Shown here: one piece after another, positions 35,347 through 45,563 of the stretch
Layout: each line of letters starts with the position of its first letter
Position numbering within the stretch: position 1 is the stretch's first letter
Source of the DNA: Methylotenera sp.
GTDB taxonomy: Bacteria; Pseudomonadota; Gammaproteobacteria; Burkholderiales; Methylophilaceae
Assembly: GCA_017880905.1 (NCBI GenBank)
Contig: JADGRO010000014.1
Span: forward strand, 1 to 64,000
Length of the DNA: 64,000 nt
Reading direction: 5' to 3'
Notes under the pieces: generated by a model
What the model saw: the letters and a program-made list of their open reading frames with translations, nothing else
What the model was told of the DNA's origin: nothing
Databases searched by the model: none
Program-made: the position numbers and the translations under genes

Positions 35347-36549
35347 TCATGAATAGTTGAGCCCCATCGCATCGCGCACATCACGCATGGTTTCACGCGC
35401 GAGTTTGCGGGCTTTTTCGCAGCCTTCGGCGACAATGTTTTTCACTAAGGTTGGGTCTTCCGCATATTGTGCGGCGCGTTCTTGTATCGGTTTTAATTCT
35501 TTCAACACCGCTTCTATCACCGGTTGTTTGCACTCTATGCAGCCGATGGACGCGCCTTTGCAGCCGATTTGCACCCAATCTTTTATATTGTCGTCCGAAT
35601 ACACTTCGTGCAATTGCCATACCGGGCATTTGGCGGGGTCGCCCGGATCAGTGCGGCGAATGCGCGCAGGGTCTGTCGGCATGGTTTTGATTTTTTTGGC
35701 GACGGTATCTAAATCTTCACGCAGTGAAATGGTGTTGTTATAGGATTTAGACATTTTTTGGCCATCAAGCCCAGTCATTTTCGAAGCTGGCATGAGTTTA
35801 TATTCCGGCTCAATTAAAATCATTTTTCCGCCGCCTTCTAGATAACCAAGCAAGCGCTCTTTGTCGCCCATACTCATGCCTTGTTGCTCTTCAATCAATG
35901 CCCGCGCAGACTCCAGCGCCTCCTCATCGCCGCTTTCTTGGTACGCGGTACGCAATTCTTCGTATAGTGCGCCTTTTTTTCCGCCGAGTTTTTTAATAGC
36001 AGCTTCGGCTTTTTCTTCAAAGCCTGTTTCTTTGCCATAGATGTGGTTAAAACGGCGTGCAATTTCGCGGGTAAATTCGATGTGCGGAACCTGATCTTCG
36101 CCTACCGGCACTTGCGTGGCTTTGTAAATGAGAATATCCGCGCTTTGCAGCAACGGATAACCCAAAAAGCCATAAGTAGATAAATCTTTACTGGCTAATT
36201 TTTCTTGTTGGTCTTTATAGGTGGGTACACGCTCTAGCCAGCCAAGAGGCGTAATCATGCTAAGCAGCGTAAATAATTCGGCATGTTCTGGCACGCGCGA
36301 TTGAATGAAAATAGTGGCATTGGCAGGGTCAACACCTGCAGCGAGCCAATCGATAACCATGTCCCATACCGAGTCTTCGATGACTTCAGGTGTGTCGTAA
36401 TGCGTTGTGAGTGCGTGCCAATCGGCCACAAAGAACAAGCATTCATGCTCGTGCTGAAGCTTAATCCAATTTTTTAAAACACCGTTGTAATGGCCAAGAT
36501 GCAAGCTGCCTGTGGGGCGCATGCCAGAAAGTACGCGTTCTACCGCCAT
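35347..36549 (-). CDS. trpS: Tryptophanyl-tRNA synthetase
   Basis: A 400-residue class I aminoacyl-tRNA synthetase. The HIGH-type box is GSLHLGHYNG, the KMSKS box is DGQKMSKSYNNTI and 'GEDQVPHIEFTREIARRFN' contacts the substrate. It is about 65 residues longer than E. coli TrpS because of an insertion rich in Lys/Glu around residues 160-235 (KAEAAIKKLGGKKGALYEEL), a form known from betaproteobacteria. Cysteine-rich segment QIGCKGASIGCIECK near residue 330. Confidence 0.94.
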   Translation of the reverse strand: MAVERVLSGMRPTGSLHLGHYNGVLKNWIKLQHEHECLFFVADWHALTTHYDTPEVIEDSVWDMVIDWLAAGVDPANATIFIQSRVPEHAELFTLLSMITPLGWLERVPTYKDQQEKLASKDLSTYGFLGYPLLQSADILIYKATQVPVGEDQVPHIEFTREIARRFNHIYGKETGFEEKAEAAIKKLGGKKGALYEELRTAYQESGDEEALESARALIEEQQGMSMGDKERLLGYLEGGGKMILIEPEYKLMPASKMTGLDGQKMSKSYNNTISLREDLDTVAKKIKTMPTDPARIRRTDPGDPAKCPVWQLHEVYSDDNIKDWVQIGCKGASIGCIECKQPVIEAVLKELKPIQERAAQYAEDPTLVKNIVAEGCEKARKLARETMRDVRDAMGLNYS

Positions 36550-36565
36550 AATTAACCTTAAAACT

Positions 36566-37234
36566 TTAAAAGAATATTTTTGCGATTATTTGCAATGTCA
36601 CCATCACAAATGGCCATAGTATTTTATCAAGTATATGTGTGACAAGCAGGATTATTAAAATAATAAAACCGTAACGTTCTATTTGCGCATATTTCATCGC
36701 CAAATTGTGTGGTAACAAGCTCACCGCAATGCGCCCACCATCTAAGGGCGGCAGCGGAATTAAGTTAAGTACCATCAAAACAGTATTGGTTAAAATGCCT
36801 GCAGCACCCATCAATGCTAGAGGCAATGCAAAACCTGATGACAAAGTTACAGCAAATTTAATCACCATTGCCCACAAAAACGCCATCACCAAATTTGCGC
36901 CAGGGCCTGCCGCAGCTACCCACAGCATATCGCGCTTGGGATGACGCAAATTGCCAAAATTTACGGGCACAGGCTTGGCCCAGCCAAAAAATATACCGCC
37001 GACGAGCATAGTGATGCTGGGAATTAGAATTGTGCCGATTGGATCAATATGTTTGAGCGGATTTAAGCTGATGCGGCCTTGTTGTTGCGCTGTCATATCA
37101 CCAAAAAAGCGAGCAATATAGCCATGCGCAGCCTCATGCACAGTAATCGCAAATATCATGGGGATTGCGGTAACGGCGATTCTTTGCACACCATTGAGCG
37201 CCGTGAGCGAATTTAAAAGTTCAAAAAAATCCAT
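36566..37234 (-). CDS. Site-2 protease family (M50) membrane metallopeptidase
   Basis: A 222-residue integral membrane protein. The zinc motif is HEAAH in AITVHEAAHGYIARFFGD (~residues 32-36) and the second metal site is NLIPLPPLDGGRI (LDG box). Around it lie about six hydrophobic segments. It has no PDZ domain, so it is the short Rip-type M50 that often stands in this trpS-yciO neighbourhood; substrates are not known. Confidence 0.9.
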   Translation of the reverse strand: MDFFELLNSLTALNGVQRIAVTAIPMIFAITVHEAAHGYIARFFGDMTAQQQGRISLNPLKHIDPIGTILIPSITMLVGGIFFGWAKPVPVNFGNLRHPKRDMLWVAAAGPGANLVMAFLWAMVIKFAVTLSSGFALPLALMGAAGILTNTVLMVLNLIPLPPLDGGRIAVSLLPHNLAMKYAQIERYGFIILIILLVTHILDKILWPFVMVTLQIIAKIFF

Positions 37235-37245
37235 ATTATCCTATT

Positions 37246-37869
37246 CTATAATCCAAAGTGCGTAGCATCACCAACGCCCTGTCTAACCAGTATTGGCGCG
37301 GTTTCTGTTAAATCAATCACTGTCGTCAACCCCGGATGGTGAATGGCAGAATCTATCACCAAATCAACTTGGTGCTCTAATTTATCACGAATTTTCCACG
37401 CTTCGTTGAGCGGATCAACATCACCCGGCAATTGCAAAGTCATGCTCAACAGCGGCTCGCCAAGCTCATCTAATAAAGCTTGCACTACAGTGTGGTTGGG
37501 TACACGGATGCCCACTGTGCTACGCTTTGGGTGCTGCAAACGGCGCGGCACCTCACGCGAAGCCTTTAAAACATAAGTATAAGCGCCCGGCGTATTGGCT
37601 TTAAGTAGCCGAAATTGACTGTTGCCCACTTGTGCATACATGCTTAGCTCGCTTAAGTTGTGGCACACCAAGGTAAATAAATGATCATCGCCCAAGTGAC
37701 GAATCTGGCGGATTTTATCTTGCGCCTCCTTAAACCCTAGCATGCATCCCAAGGCATAGCTGGAATCTGTCGGGTAAGCAATCACACCGCCATCGCGCAA
37801 GATCTCAACCGCATGTTTGATAAGGCGCGGCTGCGGATTTTCTGCATTAATGACAAAATACTGAGCCAT
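37246..37869 (-). CDS. yciO: YciO (Sua5/YrdC-family protein)
   Basis: A 207-residue YrdC-domain protein. The ligand-binding residues are in GGVIAYPTDSSYALGCML, then KIRQIRHLGDDHLFTLVCHN, GAYTYVLKASREVPRRL and TVGIRVPNHTVVQALLDEL. Sua5/TsaC makes threonylcarbamoyl-AMP for tRNA t6A, but the YciO branch differs in its Lys-Arg loop (RHLGDD instead of KRR) and probably does not replace it. Together with trpH as in E. coli. Confidence 0.9.
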   Translation of the reverse strand: MAQYFVINAENPQPRLIKHAVEILRDGGVIAYPTDSSYALGCMLGFKEAQDKIRQIRHLGDDHLFTLVCHNLSELSMYAQVGNSQFRLLKANTPGAYTYVLKASREVPRRLQHPKRSTVGIRVPNHTVVQALLDELGEPLLSMTLQLPGDVDPLNEAWKIRDKLEHQVDLVIDSAIHHPGLTTVIDLTETAPILVRQGVGDATHFGL

Positions 37870-37881
37870 TTAGCTAGGATG

Positions 37882-38733
37882 CTAAATTAAAAAATTGGCT
37901 TCTGGCCAGTCATCCCACACCGGTACGCAACCCACTGGCAAATCGGGAATACAGCCCATCTCCATATACGAGATACCCGAGCCATGATAATCGGAGCCAA
38001 GTGAAGACTTTAAACTGAAACGATGCGCCATTTTGGCAAATTGCTGATACTGCGGCGGCGTATGACTGCCGGTCACCACCTCAATCGCCGCGCCGCCAAG
38101 GCTTCGAAACTCGTGCATCAGCAATAGCATATTAATCGTGCCTAAATCATAGCGTCCAGGATGTGCAATCACCGGAATGCCGCCACTGGCCTTAATTAAA
38201 CCAACTGCTGTTTCAAGGTTCATCCATTCGTGTTCTTTAAAGCCTGGCTTGCCCTTAACTAAATATTTTTTAAACACAGATTTGGTATCTTTTGCATGGC
38301 CATTTTCTACCAAAAAGCGCGCAAAGTGGGTGCGCGTAATAATACTTTCCTGGGCTAGGGCTTTCGCGCCTTCATAAGCACCATGAATGCCCGCCTTGGC
38401 TAAATCCAAGCCCATTTCTTGCGCACGCTCGTCGCGCCCGGTGCGCACCGCATTTAGCGCGGTTTTCAGCGCTAAATTATTCTCATCCACCTTTAAGCCA
38501 ACAATATGCAATGTACGTCTTTTCCAAGTGACAGAAATTTCCACACCATTGATAAATTTTATATCATGCTTGAGAGCCGCTTTCCGCGCGGCTTGTAGGC
38601 CGCTCATATCGTCATGATCAGTCAGTGCTAACACTTTGACACCGCGGTTTGCGGCATACGCTACCAGTTCAGGCGGCGACAGCAAGCCATCCGAAATGGT
38701 AGAGTGGCAATGTAGATCAAATTGTGCGGGCAT
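37882..38733 (-). CDS. trpH: PHP-domain 5'-3' exoribonuclease/3',5'-nucleotide phosphatase (RNase AM)
   Basis: A 283-residue PHP protein with the trinuclear metal site: DLHCHSTISDGLLSP (His-x-His), VKVLALTDHDDMSGL (Asp-His), NGVEISVTWKRRTLHIVGL, GIPVIAHPGRYDL and LGSDYHG near the C-terminus. E. coli YciV/TrpH hydrolyses 3',5'-bisphosphates and trims 5' ends of rRNA. It heads the minus-strand run and is followed by yciO, an order shared with E. coli. Confidence 0.92.
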   Translation of the reverse strand: MPAQFDLHCHSTISDGLLSPPELVAYAANRGVKVLALTDHDDMSGLQAARKAALKHDIKFINGVEISVTWKRRTLHIVGLKVDENNLALKTALNAVRTGRDERAQEMGLDLAKAGIHGAYEGAKALAQESIITRTHFARFLVENGHAKDTKSVFKKYLVKGKPGFKEHEWMNLETAVGLIKASGGIPVIAHPGRYDLGTINMLLLMHEFRSLGGAAIEVVTGSHTPPQYQQFAKMAHRFSLKSSLGSDYHGSGISYMEMGCIPDLPVGCVPVWDDWPEANFLI

Positions 38734-38812
38734 GATGATGAGTGTTTTGCATTAATAGTCAAATCATAGCAAAATAGACGCCTTACAGATAGTTAAACCC
38801 TTCAAGGCGTGC

Positions 38813-39373
38813 ATGAAATTTTTATTTGATTTAATCCCGGTTATTTTATTTTTTGTAGGCTTTAAGCTCTACGGCATCTTTACCGCCACCGCCATCGCCA
38901 TCGCGGTCACCATCGCGCTGATTATTTATAGCAAAATCCGCCACGGAGTCGTTGATAAAATGTTGCTAGTCAACGGTGCCATCATTAGCGTGCTGGGTGG
39001 CATCACGCTATTGCTGCACGATAAAACTTATATTATGTGGAAACCTACAGTGCTATATTGGCTGTTAGCCTCAATTTTATTGGTTTCTAACCTGTTTTTT
39101 AAGAAAAATTTTATTCAACAAATGATGGGAAAAATGCTCAATCCTCCTGTCGCTATTTGGAATAAACTCAACCTGGCTTGGGCGGTTTTTTTTATCCTGC
39201 TTGGTTTTTTAAATTTGTATGTCGCGTTTCATTTCAGCTTGGATTCATGGGTTAATTTTAAATTATTTGGCGTCACCAGCATGATGTTTATATTTGTAAT
39301 TGCGCAGACTTTGTTACTAAGAAAATACCTGATTGAGCCTGTAGAAATTGAATCAGCGGAAGAAGATAATTAA
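38813..39373 (+). CDS. yciB: Inner-membrane-spanning protein YciB
   Basis: A 186-residue membrane protein with five to six helices. It starts [25 protein letters not shown]-like, the classic YciB/IspA(septation) pattern, then '[20 protein letters not shown]' and '[20 protein letters not shown]'. Involved in cell-envelope integrity and division. The gene stop overlaps the next start by one base. Divergent from trpH. Confidence 0.93.
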   Translation: MKFLFDLIPVILFFVGFKLYGIFTATAIAIAVTIALIIYSKIRHGVVDKMLLVNGAIISVLGGITLLLHDKTYIMWKPTVLYWLLASILLVSNLFFKKNFIQQMMGKMLNPPVAIWNKLNLAWAVFFILLGFLNLYVAFHFSLDSWVNFKLFGVTSMMFIFVIAQTLLLRKYLIEPVEIESAEEDN

Positions 39374-39672
39374 TGCTTTATGCAATCATAGCAGAAGATA
39401 ATCCCAATAGCCTTGAAAAACGCATGAATGCTCGCCCTGCCCATTTGGCACGCCTTACCGAACTGCAAAGCCAAGGCAAACTTTTATTGGCTGGCCCCTT
39501 CCCCGTTATTGATAGCGTAGACCCAGGCCCAGCTGGCTTTAGTGGTAGTTTGATTGTGGCAGAGTTTAGCGATTTAACCGCCGCAAAAAGCTGGGCAGAA
39601 GCCGACCCATTTGTGAACGCGGGAGTGTATAAAAACGTGATAGTGAAACCTTTTCGCAAAACACTACCCTAA
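39373..39672 (+). CDS. YciI-like protein
   Basis: A 99-residue ferredoxin-like-fold protein: [60 protein letters not shown]. The conserved His in PAHLARL and Asp in [10 protein letters not shown] form the possible catalytic pair of the family. YciI proteins have uncertain roles, one being a dehydrochlorinase-like fold. Adjacent to yciB. Confidence 0.9.
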   Translation: MLYAIIAEDNPNSLEKRMNARPAHLARLTELQSQGKLLLAGPFPVIDSVDPGPAGFSGSLIVAEFSDLTAAKSWAEADPFVNAGVYKNVIVKPFRKTLP

Positions 39673-39679
39673 GTACACA

Positions 39680-39943
39680 ATGAATTTGACTGAAACCATT
39701 AAAGCAAGATTAGCTGCACTTAATCCTGTGAGCCTCGAAATACAAGACGATAGCGCCTTACACATAGGTCACAAAGGCAATATGGGTGGCGGACATTTCA
39801 GCATAAAGATTGTAAGCTCGCAATTTTCGCAAAAATCGCAGATAATGCGACATCGTTTAATTTATCAAGCTTTGACTAACTTAATTCCACAACAAATTCA
39901 TGCTATAAGCATACTTGCAATTTCGCCTGATGACACCATTTAA
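39680..39943 (+). CDS. BolA-family protein
   Basis: An 87-residue protein with a single BolA domain: 'IQDDSALHIGHKGNMGGGHF' has the conserved His and the GGGHF loop that interacts with monothiol glutaredoxins or DNA, then IVSSQFSQKSQIMRHRLIYQ and the 'ALTNLIPQQIHAISILA' end. BolA proteins work with monothiol glutaredoxins in Fe-S trafficking. It follows the YciI-like gene by 7 bases. Confidence 0.88.
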   Translation: MNLTETIKARLAALNPVSLEIQDDSALHIGHKGNMGGGHFSIKIVSSQFSQKSQIMRHRLIYQALTNLIPQQIHAISILAISPDDTI

Positions 39944-39969
39944 CACGTAACCCTAATCAAGGATTTCTT

Positions 39970-40782
39970 ATGAAAATCAACCAACTACTTGTAACCATCG
40001 CCACATTTTCAACTTTGGCATTTGCTTCGACCCCATATGCGGCAGACTCAGTAGCCACAGTTAACGGCAAGCCTATTAAGCAATCTTGGGTTGATTACAT
40101 TATGAAAGATGCGCAATCACATGGACAAACGCCAAATGATGGCATGAAAAACGCCATTATTAACGAATTAGTTGGTTCTGAGCTGGCCTATCAAGAAGCA
40201 CAAAAACAAGGTATCGATAAGTCGCCTGATTATCAAACTAACATGGAACTAACCCAACGCAAAATACTAATTAATGCCTATCTGCAAGATTTCATGAAAA
40301 AGAACCCTGTATCTGAAGCTGATACCAAAGCTGCTTACGAGCAATACAAAAAAGAGCTGGGTGATAAAGAATATAATGCACGCCATATTTTGGTAAAAAC
40401 TGAGGCAGAAGCCAAAGATGTTATTGCGCAAATTAAAAAGGGTGACGATTTTGCCAAAATTGCCAAAGATAAATCACTTGATCCAGGCTCTAAAGAAAAA
40501 GGCGGCGATTTGGGCTGGTTTTCACCCGCAGGCATGGTAAAACCCTTTAGCGACGCGGTAACTGCCTTGAAAAAAGGTGATGTCACCACAACACCTGTGC
40601 AAACACAATTTGGCTGGCACGTGATTAAATTGGTGGATACTCGCGCAACACAAGTGCCACCATATGATAAAGTGAAAGACGGTTTAGAACGCACATTACA
40701 ACAGCGTAAGGTTGAAAAAATGATGCTAGATTTAAAAGCAAAAGCAAAAATTGACGTGCCTGGCGTCACTGATAAAAAATAA
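39970..40782 (+). CDS. Periplasmic peptidyl-prolyl cis-trans isomerase (parvulin, PrsA/PpiC type)
   Basis: A 270-residue protein with a signal peptide (KINQLLVTIATFSTLAFAS, cleavage before TPYA). An N-terminal chaperone-like helical region (~25-120) is followed by the rotamase domain: YNARHILVKTEAEAKDVIAQ, DKSLDPGSKEKGGDLGWFSP, TTPVQTQFGWHVIKLVDTR. These are the family hallmarks. Assists folding of secreted proteins. It is followed by an intrinsic terminator 12 bases after the stop. Confidence 0.92.
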   Translation: MKINQLLVTIATFSTLAFASTPYAADSVATVNGKPIKQSWVDYIMKDAQSHGQTPNDGMKNAIINELVGSELAYQEAQKQGIDKSPDYQTNMELTQRKILINAYLQDFMKKNPVSEADTKAAYEQYKKELGDKEYNARHILVKTEAEAKDVIAQIKKGDDFAKIAKDKSLDPGSKEKGGDLGWFSPAGMVKPFSDAVTALKKGDVTTTPVQTQFGWHVIKLVDTRATQVPPYDKVKDGLERTLQQRKVEKMMLDLKAKAKIDVPGVTDKK

Positions 40783-40794
40783 ATTTGTATTTTC

Positions 40795-40822
40795 AAAAAG
40801 CCTGCAAAAGCAGGCTTTTTTT
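40795..40822 (+). terminator. Rho-independent terminator after the parvulin gene
   Basis: AAAAAGCCTGC (40795-40805), a four-base AAAA loop, then GCAGGC and a run of seven T. It stands between the parvulin stop and purL. Confidence 0.92.
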
Positions 40823-40911
40823 GTTTAAATTAGCTATTTTATAAATCCCTACTGGCTTGCTTTCTGCTAAAATATTAATTGTAAAAACGATTAAAAAACT
40901 ACTCCCAATCC

Positions 40912-43900
40912 ATGCCAAGTACCCATTTTTTAAGTCTTTGTGGTAGCCCCGCTTTATCAGTTTTTCGGCTCGAAAAACTATATACCAGCTTTAAAAAATC
41001 CGTTCCCAATATCGCGCATATTTATGCTGAGTTTGTGCACTTTGCATTTAGCGAAGCAGTATTTTCAGAATCTCAGAAAAGCACACTCAAAAAAATTCTT
41101 ACCTATGGCCCGCAGGCCTGTTTAGAAAGGCCTTCTGGCTCATTATTCTTGGTGATTCCACGCATTGGCACCATTTCACCGTGGGCTTCGAGAGCAACAG
41201 ATATTGCACATAATTGCGGCTTGGAAACTATTTTACGACTTGAGCGCGGCATTGCGTTTTATGTCACGACGCACAATGGCAAGCCACTAAACGATGCTGA
41301 AAAAACTGCGCTAAAGGCGCAAATTCACGACCGCATGACCGAGATGGTTTTTAGTCATTTAGATGATGCGCAAAAACTCTACCATGCTGCAACGCCCGCA
41401 CCGCTTGAGATTGTGGATATTGCACAAGACGGCAAGGCTGCTCTAATTGCAGCTAATAATGAAATGGGCTTGGCGCTTTCTCCTGACGAAGTGGATTATT
41501 TATTTGATAATTTTAGCAAAATCGGCCGCAACCCAACCGATGTCGAACTGATGATGTTTGCCCAGGCCAACTCAGAACATTGTCGCCATAAAATATTTAA
41601 TGCTGACTGGGTGATTGACGGCGAAGCCCAAGATATAAGCCTTTTCGGCATGATACGCAACACACACAAGCTCAATCCAGGCAATACAGTAGTAGCGTAC
41701 AGCGATAACTCGTCCATTGTCCAAGGCCAAAAAACCAAACGTTTTTACCCAAACAATACTGGCGAATATGGCTTTGTAGAAGATGATATGCACTACTTAA
41801 TGAAAGTTGAAACGCATAATCATCCAACCGCGATATCTCCATTTGCAGGTGCTGCTACTGGTGCCGGTGGTGAGATTCGGGATGAAGGCGCAACTGGCAT
41901 TGGCTCTAAGCCCAAAGCGGGTTTGATGGGGTTTTCTGTCTCCAATTTAAACATTCCAAACTTTGCCCAACCTTGGGAGAAGCCTTATGGCAAACCAGGT
42001 CGCATCGCTACTCCTCTGCAGATTATGATTGACGGACCGCTCGGGGGAGCAGCCTATAACAATGAGTTTGGCCGCCCCAATATTGCAGGTTATTTCCGTA
42101 CGTTTGAACTTCAAGCTCAAGATAGCAATGGAAAATCCGAAGTACGTGGCTATCACAAACCTATCATGCTGGCAGGCGGCGTGGGCAACATTTCTGCCAA
42201 TCACTCACATAAAAATGCAATCCCTGCAGGCGCGGCCTTAATTCAATTGGGTGGTCCAGCCATGTTGATTGGCTTGGGGGGGAGCGCTGCAAGCAGTATG
42301 GATACTGGGTCTAACACCGAAAATTTAGATTTTGATTCAGTACAGCGCGGCAACCCTGAGTTGCAACGTCGCGCACAAGAAGTCATCGACCGTTGCTGGC
42401 AATTGGGTGACCAGAACCCAATCCTAAGCATTCACGACGTGGGTGCGGGCGGCATTTCTAACGCATTTCCAGAGTTAGTAAACGACGCCAACGTCGGCGC
42501 GACTTTTCAGTTGCGCGATGTGCATAACGAAGAACCTGGCATGAGCCCACGCGAGTTATGGAGCAACGAGGCGCAAGAGCGCTATGTAATGGCGGTGTTG
42601 CCAGCCGACTTGCCGCGCTTTAAGGCTATATGCGAACGTGAACGTTCACCCTTTACAATTGTTGGTTACGCAACCAAAGAGCGTCATTTAACCGTTGCGG
42701 ATAGCCACTTCAATAACAAACCTGTGGATATGGATTTAAGCGTGTTATTGGGAAAACCGCCAAAAATGACACGCGACGTGAAAAACGTTGCCAAAAAATT
42801 AACTGCTTTTGATACCAGTAGAATTGACATCAAAGACGCCGCAGCGCGTGTACTCAGACTGCCCGGCGTGGCAGATAAAACTTTCCTGATCACCATCGGC
42901 GACCGCACGGTGACAGGTTTAATCGCGCGCGATCAAATGGTGGGCCCCTGGCAAGTACCGGTGAGTGATGTTGCCGTGACCCTGGCTGGCTTTGAGACCA
43001 ATATCGGTGAGGCATTTGCCATTGGTGAAAAAGCACCGCTTGCGCTAATTAACGCGCCTGCATCTGGCCGTATGGCGATTGGTGAAGCCATTACCAATAT
43101 CGCCGCCGCGCAAATTGACACCATTGACAACTTGAAACTCTCCGCCAACTGGATGGCGCCTGCCGGCCATGCTGGTGAAGATGCGGCGCTGTTTGCCACC
43201 GTAAAAGCGGTTGGCATGGAGCTTTGCCCCGCTTTAGGAATCAGCATTCCTGTCGGCAAAGATTCGATGAGCATGAAAACCATTTGGGCTGAAAATAATC
43301 AAGATAAAGCCGTGACATCGCCGATTTCATTGGTCGTCACTGCTTTTGCTAACACGCTGGACGCGCGCAAAACGCTAACGCCGCAACTAAGAACAGATTT
43401 GGGCGAGACCAAGCTGATTTTGATTGATTTAGGCAATGGCAAAAACCGTATGGGCGGTAGTAGTTTGGCGCAAGTGTACGGCCAAATTGGCGACATAGCA
43501 CCTGATGTCGATAATCCTGAACAACTAAAAGCGTTTTTTGCAGCAATTCAACAATGGAACGCCGGCAATAAAATTTTGGCCTACCATGACCGTTCTGATG
43601 GTGGTTTATTCGTCACTTTATGCGAAATGGCGTTTGCGGGACATTGCGGCTTGGATATTGACTTGGGCAATTTGCAGGGCGACATTGCTAGTATTCTATT
43701 TAACGAAGAATTGGGCGCGGTGATTCAAGTTCCGGCTGATAATGCAAAAGCAGTTGCTTTCGCAATCCAGCTAAGTAACATTCCTGCGCGTATCCTTGGC
43801 TCGCCCACAACAGATGGCAATATCCGTATCAGGCACGCTGGCAAAACTGTATTTACGGACTCTCGCATCAATTTATACCGCATGTGGTCGGAAACCACTT

Positions 43901-44817
43901 TCCACATGCAAAGCTTGCGCGATAATCCTGCATGCGCGCAGCAGGAGTACGATCGCATTCTGAATAAGGCGGATATTGGCTTACACGCGCATACCACATT
44001 TGATATTAACGAAAATGTTGCAGCGCCATACTTAAGTTCAGCGCGCCCACGCATGGCTATTTTGCGCGAACAAGGTGTGAACGGCCAAGTGGAAATGGCT
44101 GCGGCGTTTGACCGCGCGGGCTTTGCGACGTTTGACGTGCATATGAGCGATGTTATTTCTTGTCGCGTATCATTGAAAGACTTTGTTGGCTTAGTCGCCT
44201 GTGGCGGCTTCTCTTATGGCGATGTATTGGGCGCTGGCGAAGGCTGGGCGAAATCGATTTTATTTAACGCTCGTGCAAATGATGAATTTTCTGCCTTCTT
44301 TAACCGCCCCGATTCATTCGCATTGGGCGTATGTAACGGCTGCCAGATGATGAGTAACTTGCACAGTATTATCCCCAACGCTAACCATTGGCCGCATTTT
44401 GTGCGTAATAAATCCGAGCAGTTTGAAGCACGTTTGACGATGGTTGAGGTGCTAGAATCACCTTCGCTATTTTTTAATGGCATGGCTGGTAGCCGCATGC
44501 CTATTGCCGTTGCACATGGCGAAGGTTTTTCGGAATTTATCGACAAAAACGCTGTCAATACCGCGCTGGATAAAAAATTGGTAACGATGCGATTTATTGA
44601 TAGTGCGTCAACGCCAACAGAAGTGTATCCGTTTAATCCTAACGGTTCTCCGCTAGGAATTACAGGTTTAACCACCACAGATGGGCGCTTTAGTATTATG
44701 ATGCCACATCCTGAGAGGGGTTTTAGAGCGGTGCAGCACTCATGGCGGCCTGACGATTGGCAAGAAGACGCGCCGTGGATGCGGATGTTCCGTAATGCTA
44801 GAAAATATATCGCCTAA
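40912..44817 (+). CDS. purL: Phosphoribosylformylglycinamidine synthase
   Basis: A 1301-residue large-type FGAM synthase that makes FGAM from FGAR, glutamine and ATP in purine synthesis. Domains: N-terminal PurS-like region, linker, two ATP-grasp-like halves ([33 protein letters not shown]; second half [13 protein letters not shown] and [17 protein letters not shown]) and a C-terminal class I glutaminase with [20 protein letters not shown], the nucleophile [12 protein letters not shown] and MPHPERGF. All motifs are intact over 1301 codons, so this is the longest reading frame in the window. Confidence 0.97.
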   Translation: MPSTHFLSLCGSPALSVFRLEKLYTSFKKSVPNIAHIYAEFVHFAFSEAVFSESQKSTLKKILTYGPQACLERPSGSLFLVIPRIGTISPWASRATDIAHNCGLETILRLERGIAFYVTTHNGKPLNDAEKTALKAQIHDRMTEMVFSHLDDAQKLYHAATPAPLEIVDIAQDGKAALIAANNEMGLALSPDEVDYLFDNFSKIGRNPTDVELMMFAQANSEHCRHKIFNADWVIDGEAQDISLFGMIRNTHKLNPGNTVVAYSDNSSIVQGQKTKRFYPNNTGEYGFVEDDMHYLMKVETHNHPTAISPFAGAATGAGGEIRDEGATGIGSKPKAGLMGFSVSNLNIPNFAQPWEKPYGKPGRIATPLQIMIDGPLGGAAYNNEFGRPNIAGYFRTFELQAQDSNGKSEVRGYHKPIMLAGGVGNISANHSHKNAIPAGAALIQLGGPAMLIGLGGSAASSMDTGSNTENLDFDSVQRGNPELQRRAQEVIDRCWQLGDQNPILSIHDVGAGGISNAFPELVNDANVGATFQLRDVHNEEPGMSPRELWSNEAQERYVMAVLPADLPRFKAICERERSPFTIVGYATKERHLTVADSHFNNKPVDMDLSVLLGKPPKMTRDVKNVAKKLTAFDTSRIDIKDAAARVLRLPGVADKTFLITIGDRTVTGLIARDQMVGPWQVPVSDVAVTLAGFETNIGEAFAIGEKAPLALINAPASGRMAIGEAITNIAAAQIDTIDNLKLSANWMAPAGHAGEDAALFATVKAVGMELCPALGISIPVGKDSMSMKTIWAENNQDKAVTSPISLVVTAFANTLDARKTLTPQLRTDLGETKLILIDLGNGKNRMGGSSLAQVYGQIGDIAPDVDNPEQLKAFFAAIQQWNAGNKILAYHDRSDGGLFVTLCEMAFAGHCGLDIDLGNLQGDIASILFNEELGAVIQVPADNAKAVAFAIQLSNIPARILGSPTTDGNIRIRHAGKTVFTDSRINLYRMWSETTFHMQSLRDNPACAQQEYDRILNKADIGLHAHTTFDINENVAAPYLSSARPRMAILREQGVNGQVEMAAAFDRAGFATFDVHMSDVISCRVSLKDFVGLVACGGFSYGDVLGAGEGWAKSILFNARANDEFSAFFNRPDSFALGVCNGCQMMSNLHSIIPNANHWPHFVRNKSEQFEARLTMVEVLESPSLFFNGMAGSRMPIAVAHGEGFSEFIDKNAVNTALDKKLVTMRFIDSASTPTEVYPFNPNGSPLGITGLTTTDGRFSIMMPHPERGFRAVQHSWRPDDWQEDAPWMRMFRNARKYIA

Positions 44818-44864
44818 TTTGGTATTTACCAAAAGTGGCAACCATTTATAAGGAAAAAAATAGT

Positions 44865-45347
44865 ATGAGTATGTTAAAAGCAATATTTGCAGTGGTTGTG
44901 TTAAGTTTCTCAATGCACTGTTTCGCGCTAACAGATGATGAATCGGTTGAGTTTACCGATGCATTAAGCAAAGGCAATATGAAATTGGTTAAAAAATATG
45001 TTGAGGCTGAACCAGCAGTGGTAAATCAAAAATTTTTCGCTTGGACACCTATCCAAATGGCCGCCAATAACGACCGCCTTGACGTCATCAAATATTTGGT
45101 CGAAAAAGGTGCCGAAAAAAATTATCAGCATCCACTTACTAAAATGACCGCATTCCATCTGGCTGCCTATGATGGCTTTGAGGACGTTGTGAAATATTTA
45201 GCCGCGCAAGGCGCTGACGTTAACCTGAAGATGAAAGGCGATGTTTCTATTCTGCGTGCTGTAAAAGACGAAGGAAACACCAAAATGGTCGAGTTACTCA
45301 CTTCACTTGGCGTGAAAGATGACGGCTGCCAAGAAGACTGTAACTAA
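44865..45347 (+). CDS. Exported ankyrin-repeat protein
   Basis: About 160 residues from the ATG at 44865, which is preceded by AAGGA; upstream codons in frame are probably not used. The start MSMLKAIFAVVVLSFSMHCF is a signal peptide. The mature part has three to four ankyrin repeats: FAWTPIQMAANNDRLDVIKY, TKMTAFHLAAYDGFEDVVKY and GDVSILRAVKDEGNTKMVEL. It ends in DDGCQEDCN, with a paired Cys. It therefore is a periplasmic protein-protein binding module. A second exported ankyrin protein lies at 54184-55119. Confidence 0.82.
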   Translation: MSMLKAIFAVVVLSFSMHCFALTDDESVEFTDALSKGNMKLVKKYVEAEPAVVNQKFFAWTPIQMAANNDRLDVIKYLVEKGAEKNYQHPLTKMTAFHLAAYDGFEDVVKYLAAQGADVNLKMKGDVSILRAVKDEGNTKMVELLTSLGVKDDGCQEDCN

Positions 45348-45463
45348 AACATGGCTTAAAATCGGTCATATCGAATTAAAACCACTTAGAATGGTGCTTT
45401 AAATCAAAATTAAACACCATGAGATTTTTACCCGCTTTTTGTTTTTTAGCAAATATATTCATT

Positions 45464-45500
45464 GCCTCAGTAGTGTTAACTACTGAGGCTTTTTGTTTTT
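45464..45500 (+). terminator. Rho-independent terminator after the ankyrin gene
   Basis: GCCTCAGTAGT (45464-45474) pairs with ACTACTGAGGC around a GTTA loop, then CTTTTTGTTTTT. The remaining gap to 45563 shows no gene. Confidence 0.93.
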
Positions 45501-45563
45501 TCAAATGTCGTATACATACTACATTGGTAAGCACCGATTCAACTTCTGTGGCAAGCGATTATC